Below, in pieces: positions 16,535 to 25,445 of a stretch of 64,000 nucleotides of DNA. The first letter of the stretch is position 1, and each line of letters starts with the position of its first letter. The notes under the pieces were generated by a model. It searched no databases and had not been told where the DNA came from. It was given only the letters and a program-made list of their open reading frames with translations. Both the position numbers and the translations under genes were made by a program. Source of the DNA: Paenibacillus albiflavus (GTDB taxonomy: Bacteria > Bacillota > Bacilli > Paenibacillales > NBRC-103111); contig NZ_SKFG01000009.1 in the NCBI RefSeq assembly GCF_004344915.1, positions 91,641 through 155,640 of the forward strand, given 5' to 3'.

Positions 16535-17959
16535 TTGAGTAATAAGACATATGATATCGTTGTGTTGGGTGGAGGAACAGGCGGCTATATTGCAGCGATT
16601 CGCGCTGCCCAATTAGGGAAGACTGTTGCTATCGTTGAGAAGGACAAGCTTGGCGGCACATGCTTGCATCGCGGTTGTATTCCGAGTAAGGCGCTTCTTC
16701 GTTCGGCAGAGATCTATTCGATTATGCAGGAAAGTGATCGTTACGGCATATCTACAGGTGAAATTGCGCTTCACTTTGATAAAGTGCAGGAACGGAAGCA
16801 AGCGGTTATCAATCAAATGCACACGGGCATTCAATATTTAATGAAGAAAAATAAAATTGATGTGTATCAAGGCACAGGCCGTATTATGGGTGCGACGATT
16901 TTCTCGCCACGCACAGGTTCTGTATCGGTAGAGCTAGAAAATGGAGAAATTGAGGTGCTGGTACCGCAGAACCTGATTATCGCTACCGGCTCCACGCCTC
17001 GTTATTTACCTGATTTAACACCTGATGGAGAACGGATTCTATCGAGTGATGAAGCGCTTGAGCTAGACAAGTTACCAAAATCAATCCTTATTATTGGCGG
17101 CGGAGTGATTGGTGTTGAATGGGCTTCGATGCTTAATGATTTCGGAGTCGAAGTAACGATTGTGGAGTACGAAAAGCGCTTAGTAAACAATGAAGACGAA
17201 GAGATTTCCAAGGAATTGCAGCGTTTGTTCCGTAAGCGTGGAATTAAAGCTGTTACTGGCGCTAAGGTATTACTTGACTCCGTTCAGGTTGACGGCGATG
17301 GAGTGAAGGTTAAAGCCGAGCAGAATGGTGAAATCATTGAATTAATCGGCGAGAAGCTGCTTGTATCGGTTGGACGTAAAGCATGCGTTGACGGATATGG
17401 ATTAGAAAATACAGATGTTAAGGTTGAGAACGGCGTTATTGTCGTTAATGAATATATGCAAACGGCAGAATCACACATTTATGCAATTGGCGATGTTGTA
17501 GGCGGCTTGCAGTTAGCGCATGTAGCTTCACATGAAGGAATTGTGGCAGTTGAGCATATTTGCGAGGAAGATGCACATCCGATTCAGCCGCATTTGGTTC
17601 CTAAATGTACATACACACGTCCTGAGATTGCATCCGTTGGGTACACAGAGGCAGCGGCAAGAGCGAAGAATTATGATGTAAAAGTTGGAAAGTTCCCGTT
17701 CAAGGCGATTGGTAAAGCTCATGTATATGGTGATGCTGATGGATTCGTTAAAGTAGTTGCAGATAGCGCGACAAATGACATTCTTGGCGTTCATATTATT
17801 GGACCTCATGCCACAGACTATATTAGTGAAGCAGCATTGGCACAAGTATTGAATGCGACGCCGTGGGAAGTTGGTACAACGATCCATCCGCATCCAACGT
17901 TATCAGAGGCAATTGGTGAAGCGATGCTAGCAGCTGATGGTAAGGCATTTGGAATTTAA
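16535..17959 (+). CDS. lpdV: Dihydrolipoyl dehydrogenase, E3 of the branched-chain complex
   Basis: 474 aa FAD enzyme reoxidising the lipoyl arm of E2. FAD motif VVLGGGTGGYIAAIRAAQLG, redox disulfide GGTCLHRGCIPSK, NAD motif IIGGGVIGVEWAS, and the dimer-interface His-Glu in HPHPTLSEAIGE are visible. TTG 16535 is the chosen start (AGGGGG 8 nt upstream); TTG 16529 abuts that site. It heads lpdV-bkdAA-bkdAB-bkdB. The ptb, bcd and buk genes that precede lpdV in B. subtilis are absent here. Confidence 0.95.
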   Translation: MSNKTYDIVVLGGGTGGYIAAIRAAQLGKTVAIVEKDKLGGTCLHRGCIPSKALLRSAEIYSIMQESDRYGISTGEIALHFDKVQERKQAVINQMHTGIQYLMKKNKIDVYQGTGRIMGATIFSPRTGSVSVELENGEIEVLVPQNLIIATGSTPRYLPDLTPDGERILSSDEALELDKLPKSILIIGGGVIGVEWASMLNDFGVEVTIVEYEKRLVNNEDEEISKELQRLFRKRGIKAVTGAKVLLDSVQVDGDGVKVKAEQNGEIIELIGEKLLVSVGRKACVDGYGLENTDVKVENGVIVVNEYMQTAESHIYAIGDVVGGLQLAHVASHEGIVAVEHICEEDAHPIQPHLVPKCTYTRPEIASVGYTEAAARAKNYDVKVGKFPFKAIGKAHVYGDADGFVKVVADSATNDILGVHIIGPHATDYISEAALAQVLNATPWEVGTTIHPHPTLSEAIGEAMLAADGKAFGI

Positions 17960-17981
17960 TCCATTCCTGTCTGGGCTGCCA

Positions 17982-18010
17982 TTGTGTTCGTACCGATTAG
18001 GCATTATAAT
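17982..18010 (+). promoter_or_regulatory. Sigma-A type promoter before bkdAA
   Basis: TTGTGT, 17-nt spacer, TATAAT in the 111-bp lpdV-bkdAA gap, which suggests that bkdAA-AB-B can be transcribed independently of lpdV. Confidence 0.55.
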
Positions 18011-18070
18011 AGGATCTAGAGTCAAGTCTTAGTACCAGGTAATAAAAAGTAACCTAGGAGGGGATTCTCC

Positions 18071-19081
18071 ATGTCTATCGGTCAACTTCATTTACACCAA
18101 TCGTTAGGTTTAACAGATGAACGAGTAATTGAAATGTATAAGTATATAGTGCTTGCACGCAAGTTTGATGAGCGTTCGTTCTTGCTGCAACGCGCAGGTA
18201 AGGTAGCTTTTCATGTATCGGGAATAGGTCAGGAAACGGCACAGGTTGCTGCTGCGTTCGCTCTTGATCGTGAGCGTGACTATTTCCTGCCTTATTATCG
18301 TGATTATGGTTTTGTTCTAAGTGTAGGAATGACGGTAAAGGAGCTTATGCTCTCTGCTTTTGCCAAGGCGGAAGATACATCTTCTGGCGGCCGCCAAATG
18401 CCGGGTCACTTCAGCTCTCGCAAGCTGAGGATAGTAACAGGCTCTTCACCTGTGACGACACAGGTGCCGCATGCAGTTGGTATTGCATTAGCAGCCAAAA
18501 TGAAAGGTGAGCAGCTTGTTTCTTTTGTTACATTTGGCGAAGGTTCAAGCAATCAGGGGGATTTTCATGAAGGGGCTAACTTTGCAGGTGTACACAAGCT
18601 GCCAGTAATCTTCATGTGCGAAAATAACCAGTATGCCATTTCTATCCCTTACCACATGCAGGTGGGTGGTAAAATTGCCGATCGCGCGTTGGGCTATGGC
18701 TTCAAAGGCATTAGCGTAGATGGCACCAATCCGCTTGAAGTTTATCGTGTGACGAAGGAAGCTAGAGAAAGAGCGCTTCGCGGAGAAGGGCCTACGCTTA
18801 TTGAAGCGGTCATGTATCGTCTTTCTCCACACTCGACCGCAGATGATGATATGCTCTATCGGACGAAAGAAGAGGTAGAGATGAATCGCGAACGTGATGG
18901 ATTACCGCGCTTTAAGCAGTATCTTATGGATTGTGGCTTATGGGATAATGAGCACGAGGCAGCACTACTAGATGAAATTAAGAAGCAAATAAACGAAGCG
19001 ACAGCTTATGCGGAAGCTGCACCTTATCCGCTTCCTGAAGACACATTGAAGCATGTATTTGCGGAGAAGGAGGAAGCATAA
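18071..19081 (+). CDS. bkdAA: Branched-chain 2-oxoacid dehydrogenase E1 alpha
   Basis: 336 aa thiamine-diphosphate subunit. The ThDP/Mg motif runs from GEGSSNQGDFHEGAN to CENNQYAIS, and the phosphorylation-loop region is YRLSPHSTADDD. With E1 beta it decarboxylates oxo-acids of Val, Leu and Ile to make branched acyl-CoA primers. Strong AGGAGGGG site; 1 nt from the next gene. Confidence 0.95.
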   Translation: MSIGQLHLHQSLGLTDERVIEMYKYIVLARKFDERSFLLQRAGKVAFHVSGIGQETAQVAAAFALDRERDYFLPYYRDYGFVLSVGMTVKELMLSAFAKAEDTSSGGRQMPGHFSSRKLRIVTGSSPVTTQVPHAVGIALAAKMKGEQLVSFVTFGEGSSNQGDFHEGANFAGVHKLPVIFMCENNQYAISIPYHMQVGGKIADRALGYGFKGISVDGTNPLEVYRVTKEARERALRGEGPTLIEAVMYRLSPHSTADDDMLYRTKEEVEMNRERDGLPRFKQYLMDCGLWDNEHEAALLDEIKKQINEATAYAEAAPYPLPEDTLKHVFAEKEEA

Positions 19082-19082
19082 T

Positions 19083-20063
19083 ATGGCAGTTATCACATAC
19101 CTTGAAGCGATACGTTCTGCAATGCAAGAGGAAATGCGTCGTGATGAGAATGTTTTTGTGCTTGGTGAAGACGTTGGAAAGGGCGGCGTCAACAACGCCA
19201 CCAAGAACATGCGTGACGAGTTCGGCCACGCACGCGTACTCGATACGCCGCTTGCTGAGTCGGCGATCGTCGGCGTAGCGATTGGCGCAGCTATGCATGG
19301 TATGCGCCCAATCGCTGAAATTCAGTTTGCCGACTTCGTGTTCCCTGCGGCAAACCAGATCATTAGCGAAGCGGCGAGAATCCGCTATCGTTCGAACAAC
19401 GATTGGCACTGTCCTATCGTGATACGTTTACCTTATGGAGCTACTGGCGGAGGTGCCTTGTACCATTCTCAGTGTCCTGAGTCTGTGTTCATCGGCACGC
19501 CAGGACTTAAGATTGTGGCACCTTCAACGCCTTACGATGCCAAAGGATTGATGAAAGCAGCAATTCGCGATGAAGATCCTGTGCTTTACTTTGAGCACAA
19601 GAAGGCATACTTGTCACAATCCGCTGAGGTTCAAGGCGATGATTATATCGTGCCGATCGGTAAAGCAGATGCAAAGCGTGTGGGCACAGATGTTACCGTG
19701 ATTACTTATGGCATGTATGTACACTATGCGCTGCAAGCTGCTGAGGAGTTAGCCAAAGAGAATATCTCCGTTCATGTGCTTGACCTCCGTACGCTGCAAC
19801 CGCTTGATAAGGAAGGAATCCTTGAAGCGGCGGCGAAGACAGGTAAAGTACTCATTGCTCATGAAGATAACAAAACGGGTGGTGTTGGTGCAGAAGTAGC
19901 CGCCATTATTGCGGAAGAACTTTTGTTTGATTTAGATGCGCCAATCATGCGTTTATGTGGACCCGATGTGCCAGCAGTAGGGATGAATCCGCCGATGGAG
20001 AAATTCTTTCTGCTGAATTCAGACAAATTCAAAGAAGCGTTGCGCAAGTTAGCGCAGTTCTAA
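19083..20063 (+). CDS. bkdAB: Branched-chain 2-oxoacid dehydrogenase E1 beta
   Basis: 326 aa (B. subtilis 327). Transketolase-like pyrimidine domain with VFVLGEDVGKGGVNNATKNM, DTPLAESAIVG and RLPYGATGGGALYHSQCPE, then a transketolase C-domain (VTVITYGMYV, IAHEDNKTGGVGAEV). AAGGAGGAAG precedes ATG 19083 inside the end of bkdAA. Confidence 0.95.
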   Translation: MAVITYLEAIRSAMQEEMRRDENVFVLGEDVGKGGVNNATKNMRDEFGHARVLDTPLAESAIVGVAIGAAMHGMRPIAEIQFADFVFPAANQIISEAARIRYRSNNDWHCPIVIRLPYGATGGGALYHSQCPESVFIGTPGLKIVAPSTPYDAKGLMKAAIRDEDPVLYFEHKKAYLSQSAEVQGDDYIVPIGKADAKRVGTDVTVITYGMYVHYALQAAEELAKENISVHVLDLRTLQPLDKEGILEAAAKTGKVLIAHEDNKTGGVGAEVAAIIAEELLFDLDAPIMRLCGPDVPAVGMNPPMEKFFLLNSDKFKEALRKLAQF

Positions 20064-20085
20064 GGAAAATGTAGGAGGTGCGAAG

Positions 20086-21426
20086 GTGAGCGAGACGAAT
20101 CAAACCATCGTAGAGGTAACAGTGCCGCATCTAGCTGAAACACTAGTTTCAGCTCAGATCGGGAAATGGCTAAAGCAGCCTGGAGATCTGGTTGAACAAT
20201 ACGACATCATTTGTGAACTATATACGGATAAAGTCAATACAGAAATGCCTTCTCCCGTATCGGGTAAAATCGTCAAAATATTAGTAGGTGAAGGCGAAGT
20301 TGCGGATGTGGGGCAAGCGATCTGCCTTGTGAATACAGCAGGTGAAGCGAGTGGAGCACAGCTTCTTGAAGAAACACCAAGTCCTTTTCAGAGCAACTTT
20401 ACTAAGGCATCAGATGCGCAAGATCAAAGCATGCGTAATCGATATTCTCCTGCTGTGCAAAAGCTTGCCGCCGAGCATGGCGTTAATTTGCAACTTGTTT
20501 CAGGAACGGGACTAGGTGGTCGAATTACGCGCAAGGATGTAGAGGCCTATGTAAGCAGTGGTCAAGCGTTGCAACCACAACAAACTTCTCCTTTTGCTGA
20601 GATTGCGCATGAGCAGCATGTTCCTGCACAGACACCACAACAAATTCCACTGCGTTCCACAGGTATTCATTTGTCAGAGAACCCACCACTGCCTAAAATT
20701 GAGGTGGAAGGTAATGCAGCCGGTAATCGCGGTGAATACTTAATCGATGTGACGCCGATTCGGAATACAATTGCTTCCCATATGCGCCAATCGGTAGCTG
20801 AGATTCCACACGCTTGGACGATGATTGAAGTGGATTTAACGAACCTGGTTGTACTTCGCAACAAGGTGAAGGATGAATTCATGCGTAAGGAAGGTGTGAA
20901 CCTTACATACTTAGCTTTTGTGATTAAAGCAGTTGTAGGCGCAATTAAAGACTACCCAATCATGAACTCAGTATGGGCAGTCGATAAAATTATTGTGAAG
21001 CGGGACATTAATATTTCTCTAGCGGTTGGTACTGAGGATTTTGTTGTGACACCTGTTATTCAGAGGGCTGATCAGAAGAATATTGCAGGCTTGGCGAGAG
21101 ATATCGATGATCTAACGAAGAAAGCGCGGAATAACAAGCTTACGCTCAGCGACTTGCAAGGTGGTACGTTTACCTTGAATAATACAGGATCATTCGGTTC
21201 GATCGCATCTTATCCGATAATCAATTATCCGCAAGCTGCTATTCTTTCATTCGAATCGATCGTGAAGAAGCCTGTCGTGATTCAAGATATGATCGCCGTT
21301 AGATCAATGGCTAACCTATGCTTGTCCTTAGATCATCGTATTCTCGACGGTGTTATCTGCGGAAGGTTCCTGCAGCGAGTTAAAGAGAACTTGGAAAGCT
21401 ATAATACGGAAACTTCTCTGTATTAA
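20086..21426 (+). CDS. bkdB: Branched-chain 2-oxoacid dehydrogenase E2 (dihydrolipoyl acyltransferase)
   Basis: 446 aa. The order is one lipoyl domain (lipoyl Lys in TDKVNTEMPS near residue 47), a linker, a peripheral-subunit binding domain (YSPAVQKLAAEHGV...GRITRKDVEAYV, about residues 122-162), a Gln/Pro-rich linker and a catalytic domain with LDHRILDG. GTG start with AGGAGGTG. The stop overlaps the stop of the convergent prli42-type gene by 4 nt. Confidence 0.95.
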   Translation: MSETNQTIVEVTVPHLAETLVSAQIGKWLKQPGDLVEQYDIICELYTDKVNTEMPSPVSGKIVKILVGEGEVADVGQAICLVNTAGEASGAQLLEETPSPFQSNFTKASDAQDQSMRNRYSPAVQKLAAEHGVNLQLVSGTGLGGRITRKDVEAYVSSGQALQPQQTSPFAEIAHEQHVPAQTPQQIPLRSTGIHLSENPPLPKIEVEGNAAGNRGEYLIDVTPIRNTIASHMRQSVAEIPHAWTMIEVDLTNLVVLRNKVKDEFMRKEGVNLTYLAFVIKAVVGAIKDYPIMNSVWAVDKIIVKRDINISLAVGTEDFVVTPVIQRADQKNIAGLARDIDDLTKKARNNKLTLSDLQGGTFTLNNTGSFGSIASYPIINYPQAAILSFESIVKKPVVIQDMIAVRSMANLCLSLDHRILDGVICGRFLQRVKENLESYNTETSLY

Positions 21427-21521
21427 AAAATCAAGTAACTAAACGACATCAAGAGTGTTGACAGCAACATGCTGATGAGCATGAGATAAATAACAATTTT
21501 GAACCATTTTCTGTTTTTCAA
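21423..21521 (-). CDS. prli42: Prli42-like stressosome-anchoring miniprotein
   Basis: 32 codons from a TTG start with AAGGAG 8 nt upstream. The product is a basic N-terminus (MKNRKWFKIVIYLML) and one membrane span ending in SYLIF. It resembles Prli42, the roughly 31-aa Listeria membrane miniprotein that recruits the stressosome, which is conserved across Firmicutes. It is convergent with bkdB, overlapping by 4 nt. Assignment rests on length, charge pattern and the IYLMLISM core; stressosome genes are not in the window. Confidence 0.75.
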   Translation of the reverse strand: MKNRKWFKIVIYLMLISMLLSTLLMSFSYLIF

Positions 21522-21544
21522 ATGAATCACTCCTTGCTTATTTA

Positions 21545-21587
21545 AGAAAACGCACTTGATTCTCGGATGAGAGTTAAGTCGTTTTCT
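21545..21587 (+). repeat. Perfect long hairpin, possible distant relative of the dispersed repeat
   Basis: AGAAAACG (21545-21552) pairs with CGTTTTCT (21580-21587), and ACTTGATTCTC pairs with GAGAGTTAAGT (two G-U pairs) around the loop GGAT, with a single bulged C. Outer arms and position resemble the nested repeat (AAGAAACG/CGTTTCTT), but the inner conserved CACCCGTC...GGTGAAAC is missing. It is 5' of the peptidase gene and also just upstream of prli42. No T-run. Confidence 0.45.
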
Positions 21588-21662
21588 GTTCGTATTTTAG
21601 AATGGATAACTTATGTGTCCAAACTCTATTGTAATTCATTTAGCCTATTGGAGGGAAGAGCC

Positions 21663-22793
21663 TTGATTAACCAAGACCGTATTGTGAAGGAATTTATCGA
21701 GCTTGTTCAGGTGGATAGTGAAACGAAGTATGAAGGTGAAATTAGCAAGGTACTAACCAAGAAGTTTACCGATCTAGGCGTGTCCGTATATGAAGATGAT
21801 GCAGCAGCTAAGACAGGTCATGGAGCAGGCAACTTAATTTGCACATGGCCTGCAAGTGATCCTTCAGTCCAAGCACCTGTTATTTTGTTTACATGTCACA
21901 TGGATACCGTAACCCCAGGAAAGAATATTAAGCCACAAATTGACGAGAATGGCATCATTCGTTCAGATGGCACAACTATTCTAGGCTCTGATGATAAAGC
22001 AGGAATTGCAGCGCTGTTCGAAGCGATCAAGGTGATTAAAGAAAATAATTTACCACATGGCAAAATTCAATTCGTCATCACCGTTGGTGAAGAATCTGGC
22101 CTAATTGGCGCGCGTGCGATGGATGCGAGTTTGCTTGAAGCTGAATTCGGCTTCGCGCTTGATTCCAACGGTGTTATCGGCGCAATCGCAGTAGCAGCTC
22201 CCTCACGTGCCGAAGTCAACATGAAGTTTTATGGTAAAACAGCGCATGCTGGCGTTAACCCGGAAGATGGTATTTCAGCGATTCAAATTGCAGCAAAGGC
22301 TGTTGCTCGTATGCCGCTTGGAAGAGTAGATAAAGAAACAACAGCGAATATTGGTTCATTCTCGGGCAGCGGCGCGTTGAATGTTGTATGCGATTATGCA
22401 CATTTAAGGGCAGAAGCAAGATCCATCGTACAAGATAAACTGTTAGCACAAGTTGAAGCGATGAAGCAGGCTTGTGAATCAGCCGTACAAGAGTTTGGCG
22501 GCAAGTGTGAATTCACTTCAGATATCGCTTATCCCGCTTTCATGTTCGATGATTCAGCGCCAGTCGTTCAGCTAGCGAAGCGCGTGCTTGAGAAAAATGG
22601 CTGTACGCCAAGCACATTCCACTCTGGTGGCGGCAGCGATGCGAATATTTTCAATCAAATGGGCGTTCCAACTGTCAATCTGGCAGTAGGCTATAAGGAG
22701 ATCCATACAACGAACGAGCATATCGCGATTAAAGATTTAATGAAAGTCGCAGAGGTTGTTGTTGGGATTGTGAAAGAAGTACAGCAGTCATGA
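21663..22793 (+). CDS. M20 family metallopeptidase (PepT/YqjE-like)
   Basis: 376 aa zinc aminopeptidase, tripeptidase type. Motifs: first metal site TCHMDTVTPG, SDDKAGIAALFE, catalytic Glu in TVGEESGLIGA, FALDSNG, and the C-terminal HSGGGSDANIFN. TTG 21663 with GGAGGGAAG is preferred over the longer in-frame extension that begins in the hairpin region. The stop overlaps the nudF start (ATGA), so they are co-translated. Confidence 0.88.
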   Translation: MINQDRIVKEFIELVQVDSETKYEGEISKVLTKKFTDLGVSVYEDDAAAKTGHGAGNLICTWPASDPSVQAPVILFTCHMDTVTPGKNIKPQIDENGIIRSDGTTILGSDDKAGIAALFEAIKVIKENNLPHGKIQFVITVGEESGLIGARAMDASLLEAEFGFALDSNGVIGAIAVAAPSRAEVNMKFYGKTAHAGVNPEDGISAIQIAAKAVARMPLGRVDKETTANIGSFSGSGALNVVCDYAHLRAEARSIVQDKLLAQVEAMKQACESAVQEFGGKCEFTSDIAYPAFMFDDSAPVVQLAKRVLEKNGCTPSTFHSGGGSDANIFNQMGVPTVNLAVGYKEIHTTNEHIAIKDLMKVAEVVVGIVKEVQQS

Positions 22794-23353
22794 GTCTGGT
22801 GAAAAGTGACTATGAAGAAGTAACCATTAGCACGAAGCCGATCTTTAATGGCAAGGTGATTTCTTTGCAGGTGGATGAAGTTCAATTGCCTAATGGTCAA
22901 ACAGCAACTAGAGAACTTGTCAAGCATCCAGGCGCAGTAGCCGTTATTGCGCTTGTAGATGATCGAATGATCTTCGTTGATCAGTTCCGCAAGCCTCTTG
23001 AACGTATGCAGGTTGAGATTCCTGCAGGTAAGCTAGATAGTGGGGAAGAGCCACTTGAGGCTGCAAGACGTGAGCTTGAAGAAGAAACCGGTTATGCTTG
23101 TGAATCTTTAAGTCATGTATGTTCGTTCTACACCTCCCCAGGGTTTGCGGACGAAATTCTGCATATTTATGTGGCGGAAGGGCTTAAGCAGGTTGGGGAG
23201 CTTAAGCTGGATGAAGATGAATTCCTAGACTGCCTGCTGCTGACGTTCGAAGACGCGCAGCGGCTCATACAAGAGCAGCGAATATCGGATTCCAAAACTA
23301 TTTTTGCCGTATATGCTTGGCAAATCTATCGTTTAACAGGTAAGTGGTCGTAA
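22790..23353 (+). CDS. nudF: ADP-ribose pyrophosphatase (NUDIX)
   Basis: 187 aa. The Nudix box spans residues about 82-104 (GKLDSGEEPLEAARRELEEE, then TGY), preceded by the ADPRase-type strand VDQFRKPLERMQVEIPA. It hydrolyses ADP-ribose. It starts inside the end of the peptidase gene and ends inside the start of the next (TAATG). NudF also lies near this position in B. subtilis. Confidence 0.92.
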   Translation: MSLVKSDYEEVTISTKPIFNGKVISLQVDEVQLPNGQTATRELVKHPGAVAVIALVDDRMIFVDQFRKPLERMQVEIPAGKLDSGEEPLEAARRELEEETGYACESLSHVCSFYTSPGFADEILHIYVAEGLKQVGELKLDEDEFLDCLLLTFEDAQRLIQEQRISDSKTIFAVYAWQIYRLTGKWS

Positions 23354-24564
23354 TGAAGACAGGTATAAGCGATTCTTTGCTTACGAATCATTATGTCGAT
23401 CTGCATATTCATATCGGAAGAACAGAACAGGGTAGACCTGTCAAGATTACAGGAGCCAAGAATCTGACCTTCTATAATATTGCGAAGGAAGCATCCATGC
23501 GTAAGGGAATCGAAATGGTCGGAATCATTGACTGTCACTCCCCTTCGGTACAAGCTGAGATACTTTCTTACTTGGATTCTGGAGAAATGGTGGAACTAGC
23601 GGGTGGCGGGATTCGGTATGGAGATACAACGATCATTCTAGGCAGCGAAATTGAAGTTCATGATCCTGGCATGGGAGCAGCGCATTTATTAGTGTATTTG
23701 CCTACTCTTGAGAAGATGCAGGACTTCACACAATGGCTTCGTAAGCAGTTGAAGAATGTAGAGCTGAGCTCTCAACGAATATATGCAACAGCTAGAAGCT
23801 TGCAAGAAGAAGCGCTGGGAAGGGGCGGTATGCTCATTCCAGCGCATATTTTTACCCCACATAAAGGGATTTATGGTGCTTGCACGGATCGTATGGCTAA
23901 TCTGCTTGATTTGGATGGTATCGCTGCTGTTGAGCTTGGTCTAAGCGCAGATACGGAAATGGCGGGTCAGATTAGCGAGCTTGACACCTATACGTTCTTA
24001 ACCAATTCTGACGCTCATTCCTTGCCGAAAATTGGTCGTGAGTACAATGTGTTGTCGCTTCAGAGCCCGACATACGAGGAGCTTCGCAAAGCGCTGTACC
24101 TAGAGGATGGACGAGCAGTTGTTGCTAACTATGGGCTAAATCCACGACTTGGCAAGTATCACCGCACGTATTGTGCGACATGTGAAGCCATACTTGATGA
24201 GCAGGATCAAATCGTTGTAAGCTGCAGCAGCTGTGGCGGAACTAAAATTGTGCGTGGCGTGATCGACCGTGTCATGGACATTGCAGATCAGACTAAGCCT
24301 AATTCTCAAATTCAACGTCCACCGTATCACTATCAAGTACCGCTCGAATACATTCCTGGTATCGGACCGAAGAAGTTCGAACGATTGTTAGATCATTTCG
24401 GAACGGAGATGAACGTCCTCCATCGTGTTCCGATTCAACAGCTTGCTGAATTAGCAGGCGAAAGCTTTGCCGCATATATCACGTCAGCTCGGGAGGGAAC
24501 TCTAGCTGTTCAAGCAGGCGGTGGAGGTAAATATGGTAAAGTCATGACGACGCAACAGGGGTAA
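23353..24564 (+). CDS. Endonuclease Q family protein (PHP domain, YqxK-like)
   Basis: 403 aa. N-terminal PHP metal motif VDLHIHIGR, later DCHSPS, PAHIFTP and TNSDAHSLPKIGREYN; a zinc-ribbon CATCE...CSSCGG; and a C-terminal helix-hairpin-helix YIPGIGPKKFERLLDHFG. EndoQ proteins cut DNA 5' of deaminated bases, so a role in repair of uracil or hypoxanthine is plausible. Translationally coupled to nudF; terminator overlaps the stop. Confidence 0.88.
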   Translation: MKTGISDSLLTNHYVDLHIHIGRTEQGRPVKITGAKNLTFYNIAKEASMRKGIEMVGIIDCHSPSVQAEILSYLDSGEMVELAGGGIRYGDTTIILGSEIEVHDPGMGAAHLLVYLPTLEKMQDFTQWLRKQLKNVELSSQRIYATARSLQEEALGRGGMLIPAHIFTPHKGIYGACTDRMANLLDLDGIAAVELGLSADTEMAGQISELDTYTFLTNSDAHSLPKIGREYNVLSLQSPTYEELRKALYLEDGRAVVANYGLNPRLGKYHRTYCATCEAILDEQDQIVVSCSSCGGTKIVRGVIDRVMDIADQTKPNSQIQRPPYHYQVPLEYIPGIGPKKFERLLDHFGTEMNVLHRVPIQQLAELAGESFAAYITSAREGTLAVQAGGGGKYGKVMTTQQG

Positions 24565-24588
24565 AACTTCTAGTTTTACCCTTTTCCT
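24556..24588 (+). terminator. Terminator after the EndoQ-like gene
   Basis: GGGTAAAAC-ttcta-GTTTTACCC then TTTTCC, overlapping the stop codon. Confidence 0.85.
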
Positions 24589-24654
24589 CATATGCTTGTC
24601 TTAGGTGAACTTTTTGAATAATGGTTCTAAGAACAACAGAGGGGGAAGCTGGTC

Positions 24655-25299
24655 ATGGCTCGTCGCTTTTCAATTCGAAAATATTTACAGGATTACTCGT
24701 CGCTATATGTATTTATTGCAGTGCTATTTGTGATGGGAGTTGCATTCGGCGCTGTGATGGTAAATGCATTGTCGCTTGATCAGAAGCAAGAGATGCTGCA
24801 GCAGCTTGGTGCCTTCTTCTATTCATTAACAGACCATAATGACTTTAGTGGACAAAGCAGCTTCATCGATTCCTTATGGCTGAATCTGAAATGGATTCTA
24901 TTGATCTGGTTACTTGGTTTATCTGTCATAGGTTTGCCGCTCATTTTTGTTTTAGATTTTCTTAAAGGCGTACTTATCGGTTTTACAGTGGGGTATTTAG
25001 TCGGTCAATTCTCTTGGGAAGGTGTGCTATTCTCGCTCGTGTCAGTTGCACCTCAGAATCTGCTTATCATTCCGCTAATTCTGATAGCATCTGTCACCGC
25101 CGCCTCTTTCTCGATCGCTATGGTTAAGAGTCAGTTCATGCGAGGGAACTATAAACAGGGGCAAATGGTTCAAGCGCTTATGCGGACAATCGTAATTACA
25201 TTAGGCGTTTGCGTAATTATTGTTGGCGTTTCGGCTTATGAAGGCTATATCTCCCCTTACTTGATGCAGTGGGTAACACCTACAGTTCCTTCTATTTAA
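24655..25299 (+). CDS. spoIIM: Stage II sporulation protein M
   Basis: 214 aa polytopic membrane protein of the DMP (SpoIID-M-P) engulfment machine. About five membrane segments; the conserved FLKGVLIGFTVGYLVGQF and PQNLLIIPLILIASVTAA are visible. GAGGGGGAAG precedes the ATG. Located directly before fur as in B. subtilis. Confidence 0.95.
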   Translation: MARRFSIRKYLQDYSSLYVFIAVLFVMGVAFGAVMVNALSLDQKQEMLQQLGAFFYSLTDHNDFSGQSSFIDSLWLNLKWILLIWLLGLSVIGLPLIFVLDFLKGVLIGFTVGYLVGQFSWEGVLFSLVSVAPQNLLIIPLILIASVTAASFSIAMVKSQFMRGNYKQGQMVQALMRTIVITLGVCVIIVGVSAYEGYISPYLMQWVTPTVPSI

Positions 25300-25400
25300 T
25301 CCTAATTGCAGATTCACTTACTTAAAGTATGTTTGACTTGCCTTCCTCCTAATTCTATAATAAAAGTAATATAGAAGACGATTGAATCAGCTTGTTTAGC

Positions 25401-25420
25401 GGGGAAACCGTTTCTTCTTG
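25401..25420 (+). repeat. Dispersed repeat, 3'-half remnant (copy 3)
   Basis: These 20 bases match the 3' half of the nested repeat (GGTGAAACC / GTTTCTTCTTG) with one difference. The 5' half is not recognisable, though a small hairpin TTCTAT/ATAGAA with a 12-nt loop lies upstream near 25352-25375. It ends 25 nt before the fur start. Confidence 0.6.
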
Positions 25421-25445
25421 TGTACGGTTACCGAGGGGGAGAAGC

